DNA of 64,000 nucleotides from Osmia lignaria lignaria. Taxonomy: Eukaryota > Arthropoda > Insecta > Hymenoptera > Megachilidae. The notes beneath the pieces were generated by a model that worked only from the letters and a program-made list of their open reading frames with translations, had not been told where the DNA came from and did no database searches. The stretch's first letter is position 1. Each line of letters opens with the position of its first letter. The stretch is from assembly GCF_051020975.1 (NCBI RefSeq), contig NW_027478170.1:1364001-1428000 (forward strand), in the 5' to 3' direction. Below are positions 13,152-26,400 of this stretch, one piece after another. Both the position numbers and the translations under genes were made by a program.

Positions 13152-13473
13152 TTGCAGATTTATCTCAAGGGAAGGGGCCTGACGGACATATTTCGAGATA
13201 TTTCTTCTTCTTGTTGTTCTTCTTCTGCACAGCTAAGCTGGAAGTGGCATTTACAGCTCGCAATAGTGCAGAGTTATCTCAAAGAAAGGGGCCACGGTGT
13301 TTCTGTATCTCTATTATGTTGGTGCGGCTTCGGAACTTTTAAATATCTCGATATATCTCGAGAACTACGCATCTGATCAAAAAATATCATAGAACATAAA
13401 AAGTAGGAAACTTAATTCTCTACAAAAGAGGTCTCTTAACATTTTGCCATAGCTCGCTTCGTTTCCGAGATAT

Positions 13474-13794
13474 TTGCAGATTTATCTCAAGGGAAGGGGC
13501 CTAACGGACATATTTCGAGATATTTCTTCTTCTTGTTGTTCTTCTTCTGCACAGCTAAACTGGAAGTGGCATTTCCAGCTCGCAATAGTGCAGAGTTATC
13601 TCAAAGAGAGGGGCACGGTGTTTCTGTATCTCTATTATGTTGGTGCGGCTTCGGAACTTTTAAATATCTTGATATATCTCGAGAACTACGCATCTGATCA
13701 AAAAATATCATAGAAGATAAAAAGTAGGAAACTTAATTCTCTACAAAAAAGGTCTCTTAACATTTTGCCATAGCTCGCTTCGTTTCCGAGATAT
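13474..13794 (+). repeat. 321-bp monomer with one-base deletion, also at 20879
   Basis: GGGGCCACGG is shortened to GGGGCACGG near 13613, shifting the recurrent frame so that it reads on to 79 codons. The unit at 20879-21199 has the identical lesion and the same GAAGATAAAA tail. Confidence 0.88.
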
Positions 13795-15082
13795 TTGCAG
13801 ATATATCTCAAGGGAAGGGGCCTGACGGACATATTTCGAGATATTTCTTCTTCTTGTTGTTCTTCTTCTGCACAGCTAAGCTGGAAGTGGCATTTACAGC
13901 TCGCAATAGTGCAGAGTTATCTCAAAGAAAGGGGCCACGGTGTTTCTGTATCTCTATTATGTTGGTGCGGCTTCGGAACTTTTAAATATCTTGATATATC
14001 TCGAGAACTACGCATCTGATCAAAAAATATCATAGAACACAAAAAGTAGGAAACTTAATTCTCTACAAAAGAGGTGTCTTAACATTTTGCCATAGCCCGC
14101 TTCGTTTCCGAGATATTTGCAGATTTATCTCAAGGGAAGGGGCCTAACGGAAATATTTCGAGATATTTCTTCTTCTTGTTGTTCTTCTTCTGCACAGCTC
14201 AACTGGAAGTGGCATTTCCAGCTCGCAATAGTACAGAGTTTTCTCAAAGAAAGGGGCCACGGTGTTTCTGTATCTCTATTATGTTGGTGCGGCTTCGGAA
14301 CTTTTAAATATCTTGATATATCTCGAGAACTACGCATCTGATCAAAAAATATCATAGAACATAAAAAGTAGGAAACTTAATTCTCTACAAAAAAGGTCTC
14401 TTAACATTTTGCCATAGCTCGCTTCGTTTCCGAGATATTTGCAGATATATCTCAAGGGAAGGGGCCTGACGGACATATTTCGAGATATTTCTTCTTCTTG
14501 TTGTTCTTCTTCTGCACAGCTAAGCTGGAAGTGGCATTTACAGCTCGCAATAGTGCAGAGTTATCTCAAAGAAAGGGGCCACGGTGTTTCTGTATCTCTA
14601 TTATGTTGGTGCGGCTTCGGAACTTTTAAATATCTTGATATATCTCGAGAACTACGCATCTGATCAAAAAATATCATAGAACACAAAAAGTAGGAAACTT
14701 AATTCTCTACAAAAGAGGTGTCTTAACATTTTGCCATAGCCCGCTTCGTTTCCGAGATATTTGCAGATTTATCTCAAGGGAAGGGGCCTAACGGACATAT
14801 TTCGAGATATTTCTTCTTCTTGTTGTTCTTCTTCTGCACAGCTAAACTGGAAGTGGCATTTCCAGCTCGCAATAGTGCAGAGTTATCTCAAAGAGAGGGG
14901 CCACGGTGTTTCTGTATCTCTATTATGTTGGTGCGGCTTCGGAACTTTTAAATATCTTGATATATCTCGAGAACTACGCATCTGATCAAAAAATATCATA
15001 GAAGATAAAAAGTAGGAAGCTTAATTCTCTACAAAAAAGGTCTCTTAACATTTTGCCATAGCTCGCTTCGTTTCCGAGATAT
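13795..15082 (+). repeat. Two-monomer duplication (644-bp shift)
   Basis: The unit at 13795 and the unit at 14439 are near-identical. Both carry GAACACAAAAAG, AAAAGAGGTGTC and AGCCCGCTTCG at their 3' ends. The unit between them (14117) carries the CGGAAATATTTCG variant, but the unit after 14439 (14761) does not. The local exchange therefore copied 322-644 bp imperfectly. Confidence 0.75.
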
Positions 15083-15404
15083 TTGCAGATTTATCTCAAG
15101 GGAAGGGGCCTGACGGACATATTTCGAGATATTTCTTCTTCTTGTTGTTCTTCTTCTGCACAGCTAAGCTGGAAGTGGCATTTAGGGCTCGCACTAGTGC
15201 AGAGTTATCTCAAAGAAAGGGGCCACGGTGTTTCTGTATCCCTATTATGTTGGTGCGGCTTCGGAACTTTTAAATATCTCGATGTATCTCGAAACCAACG
15301 CTTCTGATCAAAAAATATCATAGAACATAAATTGTAGGAAACATAATTCCCTACAAAAAAGGTCTCTTAACATTTTGCCATAGCTCGCTTCGTTTCCGAG
15401 ATAT

Positions 15405-15726
15405 GTGCAGATATATCTCAAGGGAAGGGGCCTGACGGACATATTTCGAGATATTTCTTCTTCTTGTTGTTCTTCTTCTGCACAGCTAAGCTGGAAGTGG
15501 CATTTGCGGCTCGCACTAGTGCAGAGTTATCTCAAAGAAAGGGGCCACGGTGTTTCTGTATCTCTATTATGTTGGTGCGGCTTCGGAACTTTTAAATATC
15601 TCGATGTATCTCGAAAACTACGCTTCTGATCAAAAAATATCATAGAACATAAATTGTAGGAAACATAATTCTCTACAAAAAAGGTCTCTTAACATTTTGC
15701 CATAGCTCGCTTCGTTTCCGAGATAT
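15405..15726 (+). repeat. Monomer with TGTGCAG variant
   Basis: GAGATATTTGCAG is GAGATATGTGCAG here, a private change at the phase point. The preceding unit (15083) has its own private variants: TTTAGGGCTCG in place of TTTGCGGCTCG, and GAAACCAACG in place of GAAAACTACG. This pair sits at the boundary between the dimer mosaic and the second large duplicate. Confidence 0.8.
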
Positions 15727-15735
15727 TTGCAGATA

Positions 15736-18700
15736 TATCTCAAGGGAAGGGGCCTGACGGACAGATTTCGAGATATTTCTTCTTCTTGTTGTTCTTCTTC
15801 TGCACAGCTAAACTGGAAGTGGCATTTCCAGCTCGCAATAGTGCAGAGTTATCTCAAAGAGAGGGGCCACGGTGTTTCTGTATCTCTATTATGTTGGTGC
15901 GGCTTCGGAACTTTTAAATATCTTGATATATCTCGAGAACTACGCATCTGATCAAAAAATATCATAGAAGATAAAAAGTAGGAAGCTTAATTCTCTACAA
16001 AAAAGGTCTCTTAACATTTTGCCATAGCTCGCTTCGTTTCCGAGATATTTGCAGATTTATCTCAAGGGAAGGGGCCTGACGGACATATTTCGAGATATTT
16101 CTTCTTCTTGTTGTTCTTCTTCTGCACAGCTAAGCTGGAAGTGGCATTTGCGGCTCGCACTAGTGCAGAGTTATCTCAAAGAAAGGGGCCACGGTGTTTC
16201 TGTATCTCTATTATGTTGGTGCGGCTTCGGAACTTTTAAATATCTCGATGTATCTCGAAAACTACGCTTCTGATCAAAAAATATCATACAACATAAATTG
16301 TAGGAAACATAATTCTCTACAAAAAAGGTCTCTTAACATTTTGCCATAGCTCGCTTCGTTTCCGAGATATTTGCAGATATATCTCAAGGGAAGGGGCCTG
16401 ACGGACATATTTCGAGATATTTCTTCTTCTTGTTGTTCTTCTTCTGCACAGCTAAGCTGGAAGTGGCATTTGCGGCTCGCACTAGTGCAGAGTTATCTCA
16501 AAGAAAGGGGCCACGGTGTTTCTGTATCCCTATTATGTTGGTGCGGCTTCTGAACTTTTAAATATCTCGATATATCTCGAAAACTACGCTCCTGACCAAA
16601 AAATATCATAGAACATAAACTGTAGGAAACATAATTCTCTACAAAAAACGTCTCTTAACATTTTGCCATAGCTCGCTTCGTTTCCGAGATATTTGCAGAT
16701 TCAGCTCAAAGGAACTGGCCTGACGGACGTATTTCGAGATATTTCTTCTTCTTGTTGTTCTTCCTCTGCACAGCTAAGCTGGAAGTGGCATTTGCGGCTC
16801 GCAATAGTGCAGAGTTATCTCAAAGAAAGGGGCCACGGTGTTTCTGTATCTCTATTATGTTGGTGCGGCTTCGGAACTTTTAAATATCTTGATATATCTC
16901 GAGAACTACGCATCTGATCAAAAAATATCATAGAACATAAAAAGTAGGAAACTTAATTCTCTACAAAAAAGGTCTCTTAACATTTTGCCATAGCTCTCTT
17001 CGTTTCCGAGATATTTGCAGATTTATCTCAAGGGAAGGGGCCTGACGGACATATTTCGAGATATTTCTTCTTCTTGTTGTTCTTCTTCTGCACAGCTAAG
17101 CTGGAAGTGGCATTTACAGCTCGCAATAGTGCAGAGTTATCTCAAAGAAAGGGGCCACGGTGTTTCTGTATCTCTATTATGTTGGTGCGGCTTCGGAGCT
17201 TTTAAATATCTTGATATATCTCGAGAACTACGCATCTGATCAAAAAATATCATAGAACATAAATTGTAGGAAACATAATTCTCTACAAAAAAGGTCTCTT
17301 AACATTTTGTCATAGCTCGCTTCGTTTCCGAGATATTTGCAGATATATCTCAAGGGAAGGGGCCTGACGGACATATTTCGAGATATTTCTTCTTCTTGTT
17401 GTTCTTCTTCTGCACAGCTAAGCTGGAAGTGGCATTTACAGCTCGCAATAGTGCAGAGTTATCTCAAAGAAAGGGGCCACGGTGTTTCTGTATCTCTATT
17501 ATGTTGGTGCGGCTTCGGAACTATTAAATATCTTGATATATCTCGAGAACTACGCATCTGATCAAAAAATATCATAGAACATAAAAAGTAGGAAACTTAA
17601 TTCTCTACAAAAGAGGTCTCTTAACATTTTGCCATAGCTCGCTTAGTTTCCGAGATATTTGCAGATTTATCTCAAGGGAAGGGGCCTAACGGACATATTT
17701 CGAGATATTTCTTCTTCTTGTTGTTCTTCTTCTGCACAGCTAAACTGGAAGTGGCATTTCCAGCTCGCAATAGTGCAGAGTTATCTCAAAGAGAGGGGCC
17801 ACGGTGTTTCTGTATCTCTATTATGTTGGTGCGGCTTCGGAACTTTTAAATATCTTGATATATCTCGAGAACTACGCATCTGATCAAAAAATATCATAGA
17901 AGATAAAAAGTAGGAAACTTAATTCTCTACAAAACGGTCTCTTAACATTTTGCCATAGCTCGCTTCGTTTCCGAGATATTTGCAGATTTATCTCAAGGGA
18001 AGGGGCCTGACGGACATATTTCGAGATATTTCTTCTTCTTGTTGTTCTTCTTCTGCACAGCTAAGCTGGAAGTGGCATTTGCGGCTCGCACTAGTGCAGA
18101 GTTATCTCAAAGAAAGGGGCCACGGTATTTCTGTATCCCTATTATGTTGGTGCGGCTTCGGAACTTTTAAATATCTCGATATATCTCGAAAACTACGCTT
18201 CTGATCAAAAAATATCATAGAACATAAATTGTAGGAAACATAATTCTCTACAAAAAACGTCTCTTAACATTTTGCCATAGCTCGCTTCGTTTCCGAGATA
18301 TTTGCCGATTCAGCTCAAAGGAACTGGCCTGACGGACATATTTCGAGATATTTCTTCTTCTTGTTGTTCTTCCTCTGCACAGCTAAGCTGGAAGTGGCAT
18401 TTGCAGCTCGCAATAGTGCAGAGTTATCTCAAAGAAAGGGGCCACGGTGTTTCTGTATCTCTATTATGTTGGTGCGGCTTCGGAACTTTTAAATATCTTG
18501 ATATATCTCGAGAACTACGCATCTGATCAAAAAATATCATAGAACATAAAAAGTAGGAAACTTAATTCTCTACAAAAAAGGTCTCTTAACATTTTGCCAT
18601 AGCTCGCTTCGTTTCCGAGATATTTGCAGATTTATCTCAAGGGAAGGGGCCTGACGGACATATTTCGAGATATTTCTTCTTCTTGTTGTTCTTCTTCTGC

Positions 18701-20695
18701 ACAGCTAAGCTGGAAGTGGCATTTGCGGCTCGCACTAGCGCAGAGTTATCTCAAAGAAAGGGGCCACGGTGTTTCTGTATCTCTATTATGTTGGTGCGGC
18801 TTCGGAACTTTTAAATATCTCGATATATCTCGAAAACTACGCTTCTGATCAAAAAATATCATAGAACATAAATTGTAGGAAACATAATTCTCTACAAAAA
18901 AGGTCTGTTAACATTTTGTCATAGCTCGCTTCGTTTCCGAGATATTTGCAGATATATCTCAAGGGAAGGGGCCTGACGGACATATTTCGAGATATTTCTT
19001 CTTCTTGTTGTTCTTCTTCTGCACAGCTAAGCTGGAAGTGGCATTTGCGGCTCGCACTAGTGCAGAGTTATCTCAAAGAAAGGGGCCACGGTGTTTCTGT
19101 ATCCCTATTATGTTGGTGCGGCTTCGGAACTTTTAAATATCTCGATATATCTCGAAAACTACGCTTCTGATCAAAAAATATCATAGAACTTAAATTGTAG
19201 GAAACATAATTCTCTACAAAAAACGTCTCTTAACGTTTTGCCATAGCTCGCTTCGTTTCCGAGATATTTGCCGATTCAGCTCAAAGGAACTGGCCTGACG
19301 GACATATCTCGAGATATTTCTTCTTCTTGTTGTTCTTCCTCTGCACAGCTAAGCTGGAAGTGGCATTTGCAGCTCGCAATAGTGCAGAGTTATCTCAAAG
19401 AAAGGGGCCACGGTGTTTCTGTATCTCTATTATGTTGGTGCGGCTTCGGAACTTTTAAATATCTCGATATATCTCGAAAACTACGCTTCTGATCAAAAAA
19501 TATCATAGAACATAAATTGTAGGAAACATAATTCTCTACAAAAAAGGTCTCTTAACATTTTGTCATAGCTCGCTTCGTTTCCGAGATATTTGCAGATATA
19601 TCTCAAGGGAAGGGGCCTAACGGACATATTTCGAGATATTTCTTCTTCTTGTTGTTCTTCCTCTGCACAGCTAAGCTGGAAGTGGCATTTGCAGCTCGCA
19701 ATAGTGCAGAGTTATCTCAAAGAAAGGGGCCACGGTGTTTCTGTATCTCTATTATGTTGGTGCGGCTTCGGAACTTTTAAATATCTCGATATATCTCGAA
19801 AACTACGCTTCTGATCAAAAAATATCATAGAACATAAATTGTAGGAAACATAATTCTCTACAAAAAACGTCTCTTAACATTGTGCCATAGCTCGCTTCGT
19901 TTCCGAGATATTTGCCGATTCAGTTCAAAGGAACTGGCCTGACGGACATATTTCGAGATATTTCTTCTTCTTGATGTTCTTCTTCTGCACAGCTAAGCTG
20001 GAAGTGGCATTTGCAGCTCGCAATAGTGCAGAGTTATCTCAAAGAAAGGGGCCACGGTGTTTCTGTATCTCTATTATGTTGGTGCGGCTTCGGAACTTTT
20101 AAATAATCTTGATATATCTCGAGAACTACGCATCTGATCAAAAAATATCATAGATCATAAAAAGTAGGAAACTTAATTCTCTACAAAAAAGGTCTCTCAA
20201 CATTTTGCCATAGCTCGCTTCGTTTCCGAGATATTTGCAGATTTATCTCAAGGGAAGGGGCCTGACGGACATATTTCGAGATATTTCTTCTTCTTGTTGT
20301 TCTTCTTCTGCACAGCTAAGCTGGAAGTGGCATTTACAGCTCGCAATAGTGCAGAGTTATCTCAAAGAAAGGGGCCACGGTGTTTCTGTATCTCTATTAT
20401 GTTGGTGCGGCTTCGGAACTTTTAAATATCTCGATATATCTCGAGAACTACGCATCTGATCAAAAAATATTATAGAACATAAAAAGTAGGAAACTTAATT
20501 CTCTACAAAAGAGGTCTCTTAACATTTTGCCATAGCTCGCTTCGTTTCCGAGATATTTGCAGATTTATCTCAAGGGAAGGGGCCTAACGGACATATTTCG
20601 AGATATTTCTTCTTCTTGTTGTTCTTCTTCTGCACAGCTAAACTGGAAGTGGCATTTCCAGCTCGCAATAGTGCAGAGTTATCTCAAAGAGAGGG
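15736..20695 (+). repeat. Copy 2 of a large duplicated segment (7083-bp shift)
   Basis: This is the partner of 8653-13612. The monomer after it (20879) carries the GGGGCACGG deletion that in copy 1 occurs one unit earlier (13474). Copy 2 therefore has one extra 322-bp unit at its right end, and the shift becomes 7405 bp there. The 2.1 kb between the copies (13613-15735) is not part of the duplication, so later rearrangement has cut into an originally longer tandem block. Confidence 0.85.
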
Positions 20696-21843
20696 GCCAC
20701 GGTGTTTCTGTATCTCTATTATGTTGGTGCGGCTTCGGAACTTTTAAATATCTTGATATATCTCGAGAACTACGCATCTGATCAAAAAATATCATAGAAC
20801 ATAAAAAGTAGGAAACTTAATTCTCTACAAAAGAGGTCTCTTAACATTTTGCCATAGCTCGCTTCGTTTCCGAGATATTTGCAGATTTATCTCAAGGGAA
20901 GGGGCCTAACGGACATATTTCGAGATATTTCTTCTTCTTGTTGTTCTTCTTCTGCACAGCTAAACTGGAAGTGGCATTTCCAGCTCGCAATAGTGCAGAG
21001 TTATCTCAAAGAGAGGGGCACGGTGTTTCTGTATCTCTATTATGTTGGTGCGGCTTCGGAACTTTTAAATATCTTGATATATCTCGAGAACTACGCATCT
21101 GATCAAAAAATATCATAGAAGATAAAAAGTAGGAAACTTAATTCTCTACAAAAAAGGTCTCTTAACATTTTGCCATAGCTCGCTTCGTTTCCGAGATATT
21201 TGCAGATTTATCTCAAGGGAAGGGGCCTGACGGACATATTTCGAGATATTTCTTCTTCTTGTTGTTCTTCTTCTGCACAGCTAAGCTGGAAGTGGCATTT
21301 GCGGCTCGCACTAGTGCAGAGTTATCTCAAAGAAAGGGGCCACGGTGTTTCTGTATCTCTATTATGTTGGTGCGGCTTCGGAACTTTTAAATATCTCGAT
21401 ATATCTCGAAAACTACGCTTCTGATCAAAAAATATCATAGAACATAAATTGTAGGAAACTTAATTCTCTACAAAAAAGGTCTCTTAACATTTTGTCATAG
21501 CTCGCTTCGTTTCCGAGATATTTGCAGATATATCTCAAGGGAAGGGGCCTGACGGACATATTTCGAGATATTTCTTCTTCTTGTTGTTCTTCTTCTGCAC
21601 AGCTAAGCTGGAAGTGGCATTTACAGCTCGCAATAGTGCAGAGTTATCTCAAAGAAAGGGGCCACGGTGTTTCTGTATCTCTATTATGTTGGTGCGGCTT
21701 CGGAACTTTTAAATATCTTGATATATCTCGAGAACTACGCATCTGATCAAAAAATATCATAGAACATAAAAAGTAGGAAACTTAATTCTCTACAAAAGAG
21801 GTCTCTTAACATTTTGCCATAGCTCGCTTCGTTTCCGAGATAT

Positions 21844-22809
21844 TTGCAGATTTATCTCAAGGGAAGGGGCCTAACGGACATATTTCGAGATATTTCTTCT
21901 TCTTGTTGTTCTTCCTCTGCACAGCTAAGCTGGAAGTGGCATTTGCAGCTCGCAATAGTGCAGAGTTATCTCAAAGAAAGGGGCCACGGTGTTTCTGTAT
22001 CTCTATTATGTTGGTGCGGCTTCGGAACTTTTAAATATCTCGATATATCTCGAAAACTACGCTTCTGATCAAAAAATATCATAGAACATAAATTGTAGGA
22101 AACATAATTCTCTACAAAAAACGTCTCTTAACATTGTGCCATAGCTCGCTTCGTTTCCGAGATATTTGCCGATTCAGTTCAAAGGAACTGGCCTGACGGA
22201 CATATTTCGAGATATTTCTTCTTCTTGATGTTCTTCTTCTGCACAGCTAAGCTGGAAGTGGCATTTGCAGCTCGCAATAGTGCAGAGTTATCTCAAAGAA
22301 AGGGGCCACGGTGTTTCTGTATCTCTATTATGTTGGTGCGGCTTCGGAACTTTTAAATATCTTGATATATCTCGAGAACTACGCATCTGATCAAAAAATA
22401 TCATAGAACATAAAAAGTAGGAAACTTAATTCTCTACAAAAAAGGTCTCTCAACATTTTGCCATAGCTCGCTTCGTTTCCGAGATATTTGCAGATTTATC
22501 TCAAGGGAAGGGGCCTGACGGACATATTTCGAGATATTTCTTCTTCTTGTTGTTCTTCTTCTGCACAGCTAAGCTGGAAGTGGCATTTACAGCTCGCAAT
22601 AGTGCAGAGTTATCTCAAAGAAAGGGGCCACGGTGTTTCTGTATCTCTATTATGTTGGTGCGGCTTCGGAACTTTTAAATATCTCGATATATCTCGAGAA
22701 CTACGCATCTGATCAAAAAATATCATAGAACATAAAAAGTAGGAAACTTAATTCTCTACAAAAGAGGTCTCTTAACATTTTGCCATAGCTCGCTTCGTTT
22801 CCGAGATAT
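21844..22809 (+). repeat. Third occurrence of a trimer (compare 12507 and 19590)
   Basis: Three consecutive units repeat the types found at 12507-13473 and 19590-20556: first CTAACGG with CCTCTGCAC and the 'AAATTGTAGG' tail, second ATTCAGTTC with TTCTTGATGTTC and ATTGTGCC, third TTTACAGCTC. The middle unit lacks the one-base insertion of the other two occurrences. This third copy therefore branched off before the insertion, or lost it by exchange. Confidence 0.8.
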
Positions 22810-23452
22810 TTGCAGATTCAGCTCAAAGGAGCGGGCCTGACGGACATATTTCGAGATACTTCTTTTTCTTGTTGTTCTTCCTCTGCACAGCTAAGCTGGA
22901 AGTGGCATTTGCAGCTCGCAATAGTGCAGAGTTATCTCAAAGAAAGGGGCCACGGTGTTTCTGTATCTCTATTATGTTGGTGCGGCTTCGGAACTTTTAA
23001 ATATCTTGATATATCTCGAGAACTACGCATCTGATCAAAAAATATCATAGAACATAAAAAGTAGGAAACTTAATTCTCTACAAAAAGGTCTCTTAACATT
23101 TTGCCATAGCTCGCTTCATTTCCGAGATATTTGCAGATTTATCTCAAGGGAAGGGGCCTAACGGACATATTTCGAGATATTTCTTCTTCTTGTTGTTCTT
23201 CTTCTGCACAGCTAAACTGGAAGTGGCATTTCCAGCTCGCAATAGTGCAGAGTTATCTCAAAGAAAGGAGCCACGGTGTTTCTGTATCTCTATTATGTTG
23301 GTGCGGCTTCGGAACTTTTAAATATCTTGATATATCTCGAGAACTACGCATCTGATCAAAAAATATCATAGAACATAAAAAGTAGGAAACTTAATTCTCT
23401 ACAAAAAAGGTCTCTTAACATTTTGCCATAGCTCGCTTCGTTTCCGAGATAT

Positions 23453-26400
23453 TTGCAGATTTATCTCAAGGGAAGGGGCCTGACGGACATATTTCGAGAT
23501 ATTTCTTCTTCTTGTTGTTCTTCTTCTGCACAGCTAAGCTGGAAGTGGCATTTGCGGCTCGCACTAGTGCAGAGTTATCTCAAAGAAAGGGGCCACGGTG
23601 TTTCTGTATCTCTATTATGTTGGTGCGGCTTCGGAACTTTTAAATATCTTGATATATCTCGAGAACTACGCATCTGATCAAAAAATATTATAGAACATAA
23701 AAAGTAGGAAACTTAATTCTCTACAAAAAAGGTCTCTTAACATTTTGCCATAGCTCGCTTCGTTTCCGAGATATTTGCTGATTTATCTCAAGGGAAGGGG
23801 CCTGACGGACATATTTCGAGATATTTCTTCTTCTTGTTGTTCTTCTTCTGCACAGCTAAGCTGGAAGTGGCATTTGCGGCTCGCACTATTGCAGAGTTAT
23901 CTCAAAGAAAGGGGCCACGGTGTTTCTGTATCTCTATTATGTTGGTGCGGCTTCGGAACTTTTAAATATCTTGATATATCTCGAGAACTACGCGTCTGAT
24001 CAAAAAATATCATAGAACATAAAAAGTAGGAAACATAATTCTCTACAAGAAAGGTCTCTTAACATTTTGCCATAGCTCGCTTCGTTTCCGAGATATTTGC
24101 AGATTTATCTCAAGGGAAGGGGCCTGACGGACATATTTCGAGATATTTCTTCTTCTTGTTGTTCTTCTTCTGCACAGCTAAGCTGGAAGTGGCATTTGCG
24201 GCTCGCACTATTGCAGAGTTATCTCAAAGAAAGGGGCCACGGTGTTTCTGTATCTCTATTATGTTGGTGCGGCTTCGGAACTTTTAAATATCTCGATATA
24301 TCTCGAAAACTACGCTTCTGATCAAAAAATATCATAGAACATAAATTGTAGGAAACATAATTCTCTACAAAAAAGGTCTCTCAACATTTTGCCATAGCTC
24401 GCTTCGTTTCCGAGATATTTGCAGATATATCTCAAGGGCAGGGGCCTGACGGACATATTTCGAGATATTTCTTCTTCTTGTTGTTCTTCTTCTGCACAGC
24501 TAAGCTGGAAGTGGCATTTACAGCTCGCAATAGTGCAGAGTTATCTCAAAGAAAGGGGCCACGGTGTTTCTGTATCTCTATTATGTTGGTGCGGCTTCGG
24601 AACTTTTAAATATCTTGATATATCTCGAGAACTGCGCATCTGATCAAAAAATATCATAGAACATAAAAAGTAGGAAACTTAATTCTCTACAAAAAAGGTC
24701 TCTTAACATTTTGCCATAGCTCGCTTCGTTTCCGAGATATTTGCAGATTTATCTCAAGGGAAGGGGCCTAACGGACATATTTCGAGATATTTCTTCTTCT
24801 TGTTGTTCTTCTTCTGCACAGCTAAGCTGGAAGTGGCATTTGCGGCTCGCACTATTGCAGAGTTATCTCAAAGAAAGGGGCCACGGTGTTTCTGTATCTC
24901 TATTATGTTGGTGCGGCTTCGGAACTTTTAAATATCTTGATATATCTCGAGAACTACGCGTCTGATCAAAAAATATCATAGAACATAAAAAGTAGGAAAC
25001 ATAATTCTCTACAAAAAAGGTCTCTTAACATTTTGCCATAGCTCGCTTCGTTTCCGAGATATTTGCAGATTTATCTCAAGGGAAGGGGCCTGACGGACAT
25101 ATTTCGAGATATTTCTTCTTCTTGTTGTTCTTCTTCTGCACAGCTAAGCTGGAAGTGGCATTTGCGGCCCGCAATAGTGCAGAGTTATCTCAAAGAAAGG
25201 GGCCACGGTGTTTCTGTATCTCTATTATGTTGGTGCGGCTTCGGAACTTTTAAATATCTCGATATATCTTGAGAACTACGCATCTGATCAAAAAATATCA
25301 TAGAACATAAAAAGTAGGAAACTTAATTCTCTACAAAAGAGGTCTCTTAACATTTTGCCATAGCTCGCTTCGTTTCCGAGATATTTGCAGATTTATCTCA
25401 AGGGAAGGGGCCTAACGGACATATTTCGAGATATTTCTTCTTCTTGTTGTTCTTCTTCTGCACAGCTAAACTGGAAGTGGCATTTCCAGCTCGCAATAGT
25501 GCAGAGTTATCTCAAAGAGAGGGGCCACGGTGTTTCTGTATCTCTATTATGTTGGTGCGGCTTCGGAACTTTTAAATATCTTGATATATCTCGAGAACTA
25601 CGCATCTGATCAAAAAATATCATAGAAGATAAAAAGTAGGAAACTTAATTCTCTACAAAAAAGGTCTCTTAACATTTTGCCATAGCTCTCACGTTTCCGA
25701 GATATTTGCAGATTTATCTCAAGGGAAGGGGCCTGACGGACATATTTCGAGATATTTCTTCTTCTTGTTGTTCTTCTTCTGCACAGCTGAGCTGGAAGTG
25801 GCATTTGCGGCTCGCACTAGTGCAGAGTTATCTCAAAGAAAGGGGCCACGGTGTTTCTGTATCTCTATTATGTTGGTGCGGCTTCGGAACTTTTAAATAT
25901 CTTGATATATCTCGAGAACTACGCATCTGATCAAAAAATATCATAGAACATAAAAAGTAGGAAACTTAATTCTCTACAAAAAAGGTCTCTCAACATTTTG
26001 CCATAGCTCGCTTCGTTTCCGAGATATTTGCAGATTTATCTCAAGGGAAGGGGACTGACGGACATATTTCGAGATATTTCTTCTTCTTGTTGTTCTTCTT
26101 CTGCACAGCTAAGCTGGAAGTGGCATTTGCGGCTCGCACTATTGCAGAGTTATCACAAAGAAAGGGGCCACGGTGTTTCTGTATCTCTATTATGTTGGTG
26201 CGGCTTCGGAACTTTTAAATATCTTGATATATCTCGAGAACTACGCATCTGATCAAAAAATATCATAGAACATAAAAAGTAGGAAACTCAATTCTCTACA
26301 AAAAAGGTCTCTTAACATTTTGCCATAGCTCGCTTCGTTTCCGAGATATTTGCAGATTTATCTCAAGGGAAGGGGCCTGACGGACATATTTCGAGATATT

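Larger units (their letters stand above)
8653..13612 (+). repeat. Copy 1 of a large duplicated segment (7083-bp shift)
   Basis: About 4960 bp matches 15736-20695 at a constant 7083-bp shift (22 monomers minus one base). More than ten private variants agree in order. They include GGACAGATTTCG, CTTCTGAACTTTTAAAT, GCTCCTGACC, GGACGTATTTCG, CGGAGCTTTT, GGAACTATTAAAT, CTTAGTTTCC, AAAACGGTC, CTAGCGCAG, TAACGTTTT and AAATAATCTTG. By eye I find four substitutions, at 8952, 12653, 13072 and 13388. The left limit is T at 8652 against A at 15735. The right limit is the one-base deletion in GAGAGGGGCACGG. Confidence 0.88.

Noticed and set aside
25610..25804. Minus-strand 64-codon frame
   Set aside because: It exists because of the private CTCTCACG deletion and a GCTGAGCTGG change in adjacent units. 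Chance frame.
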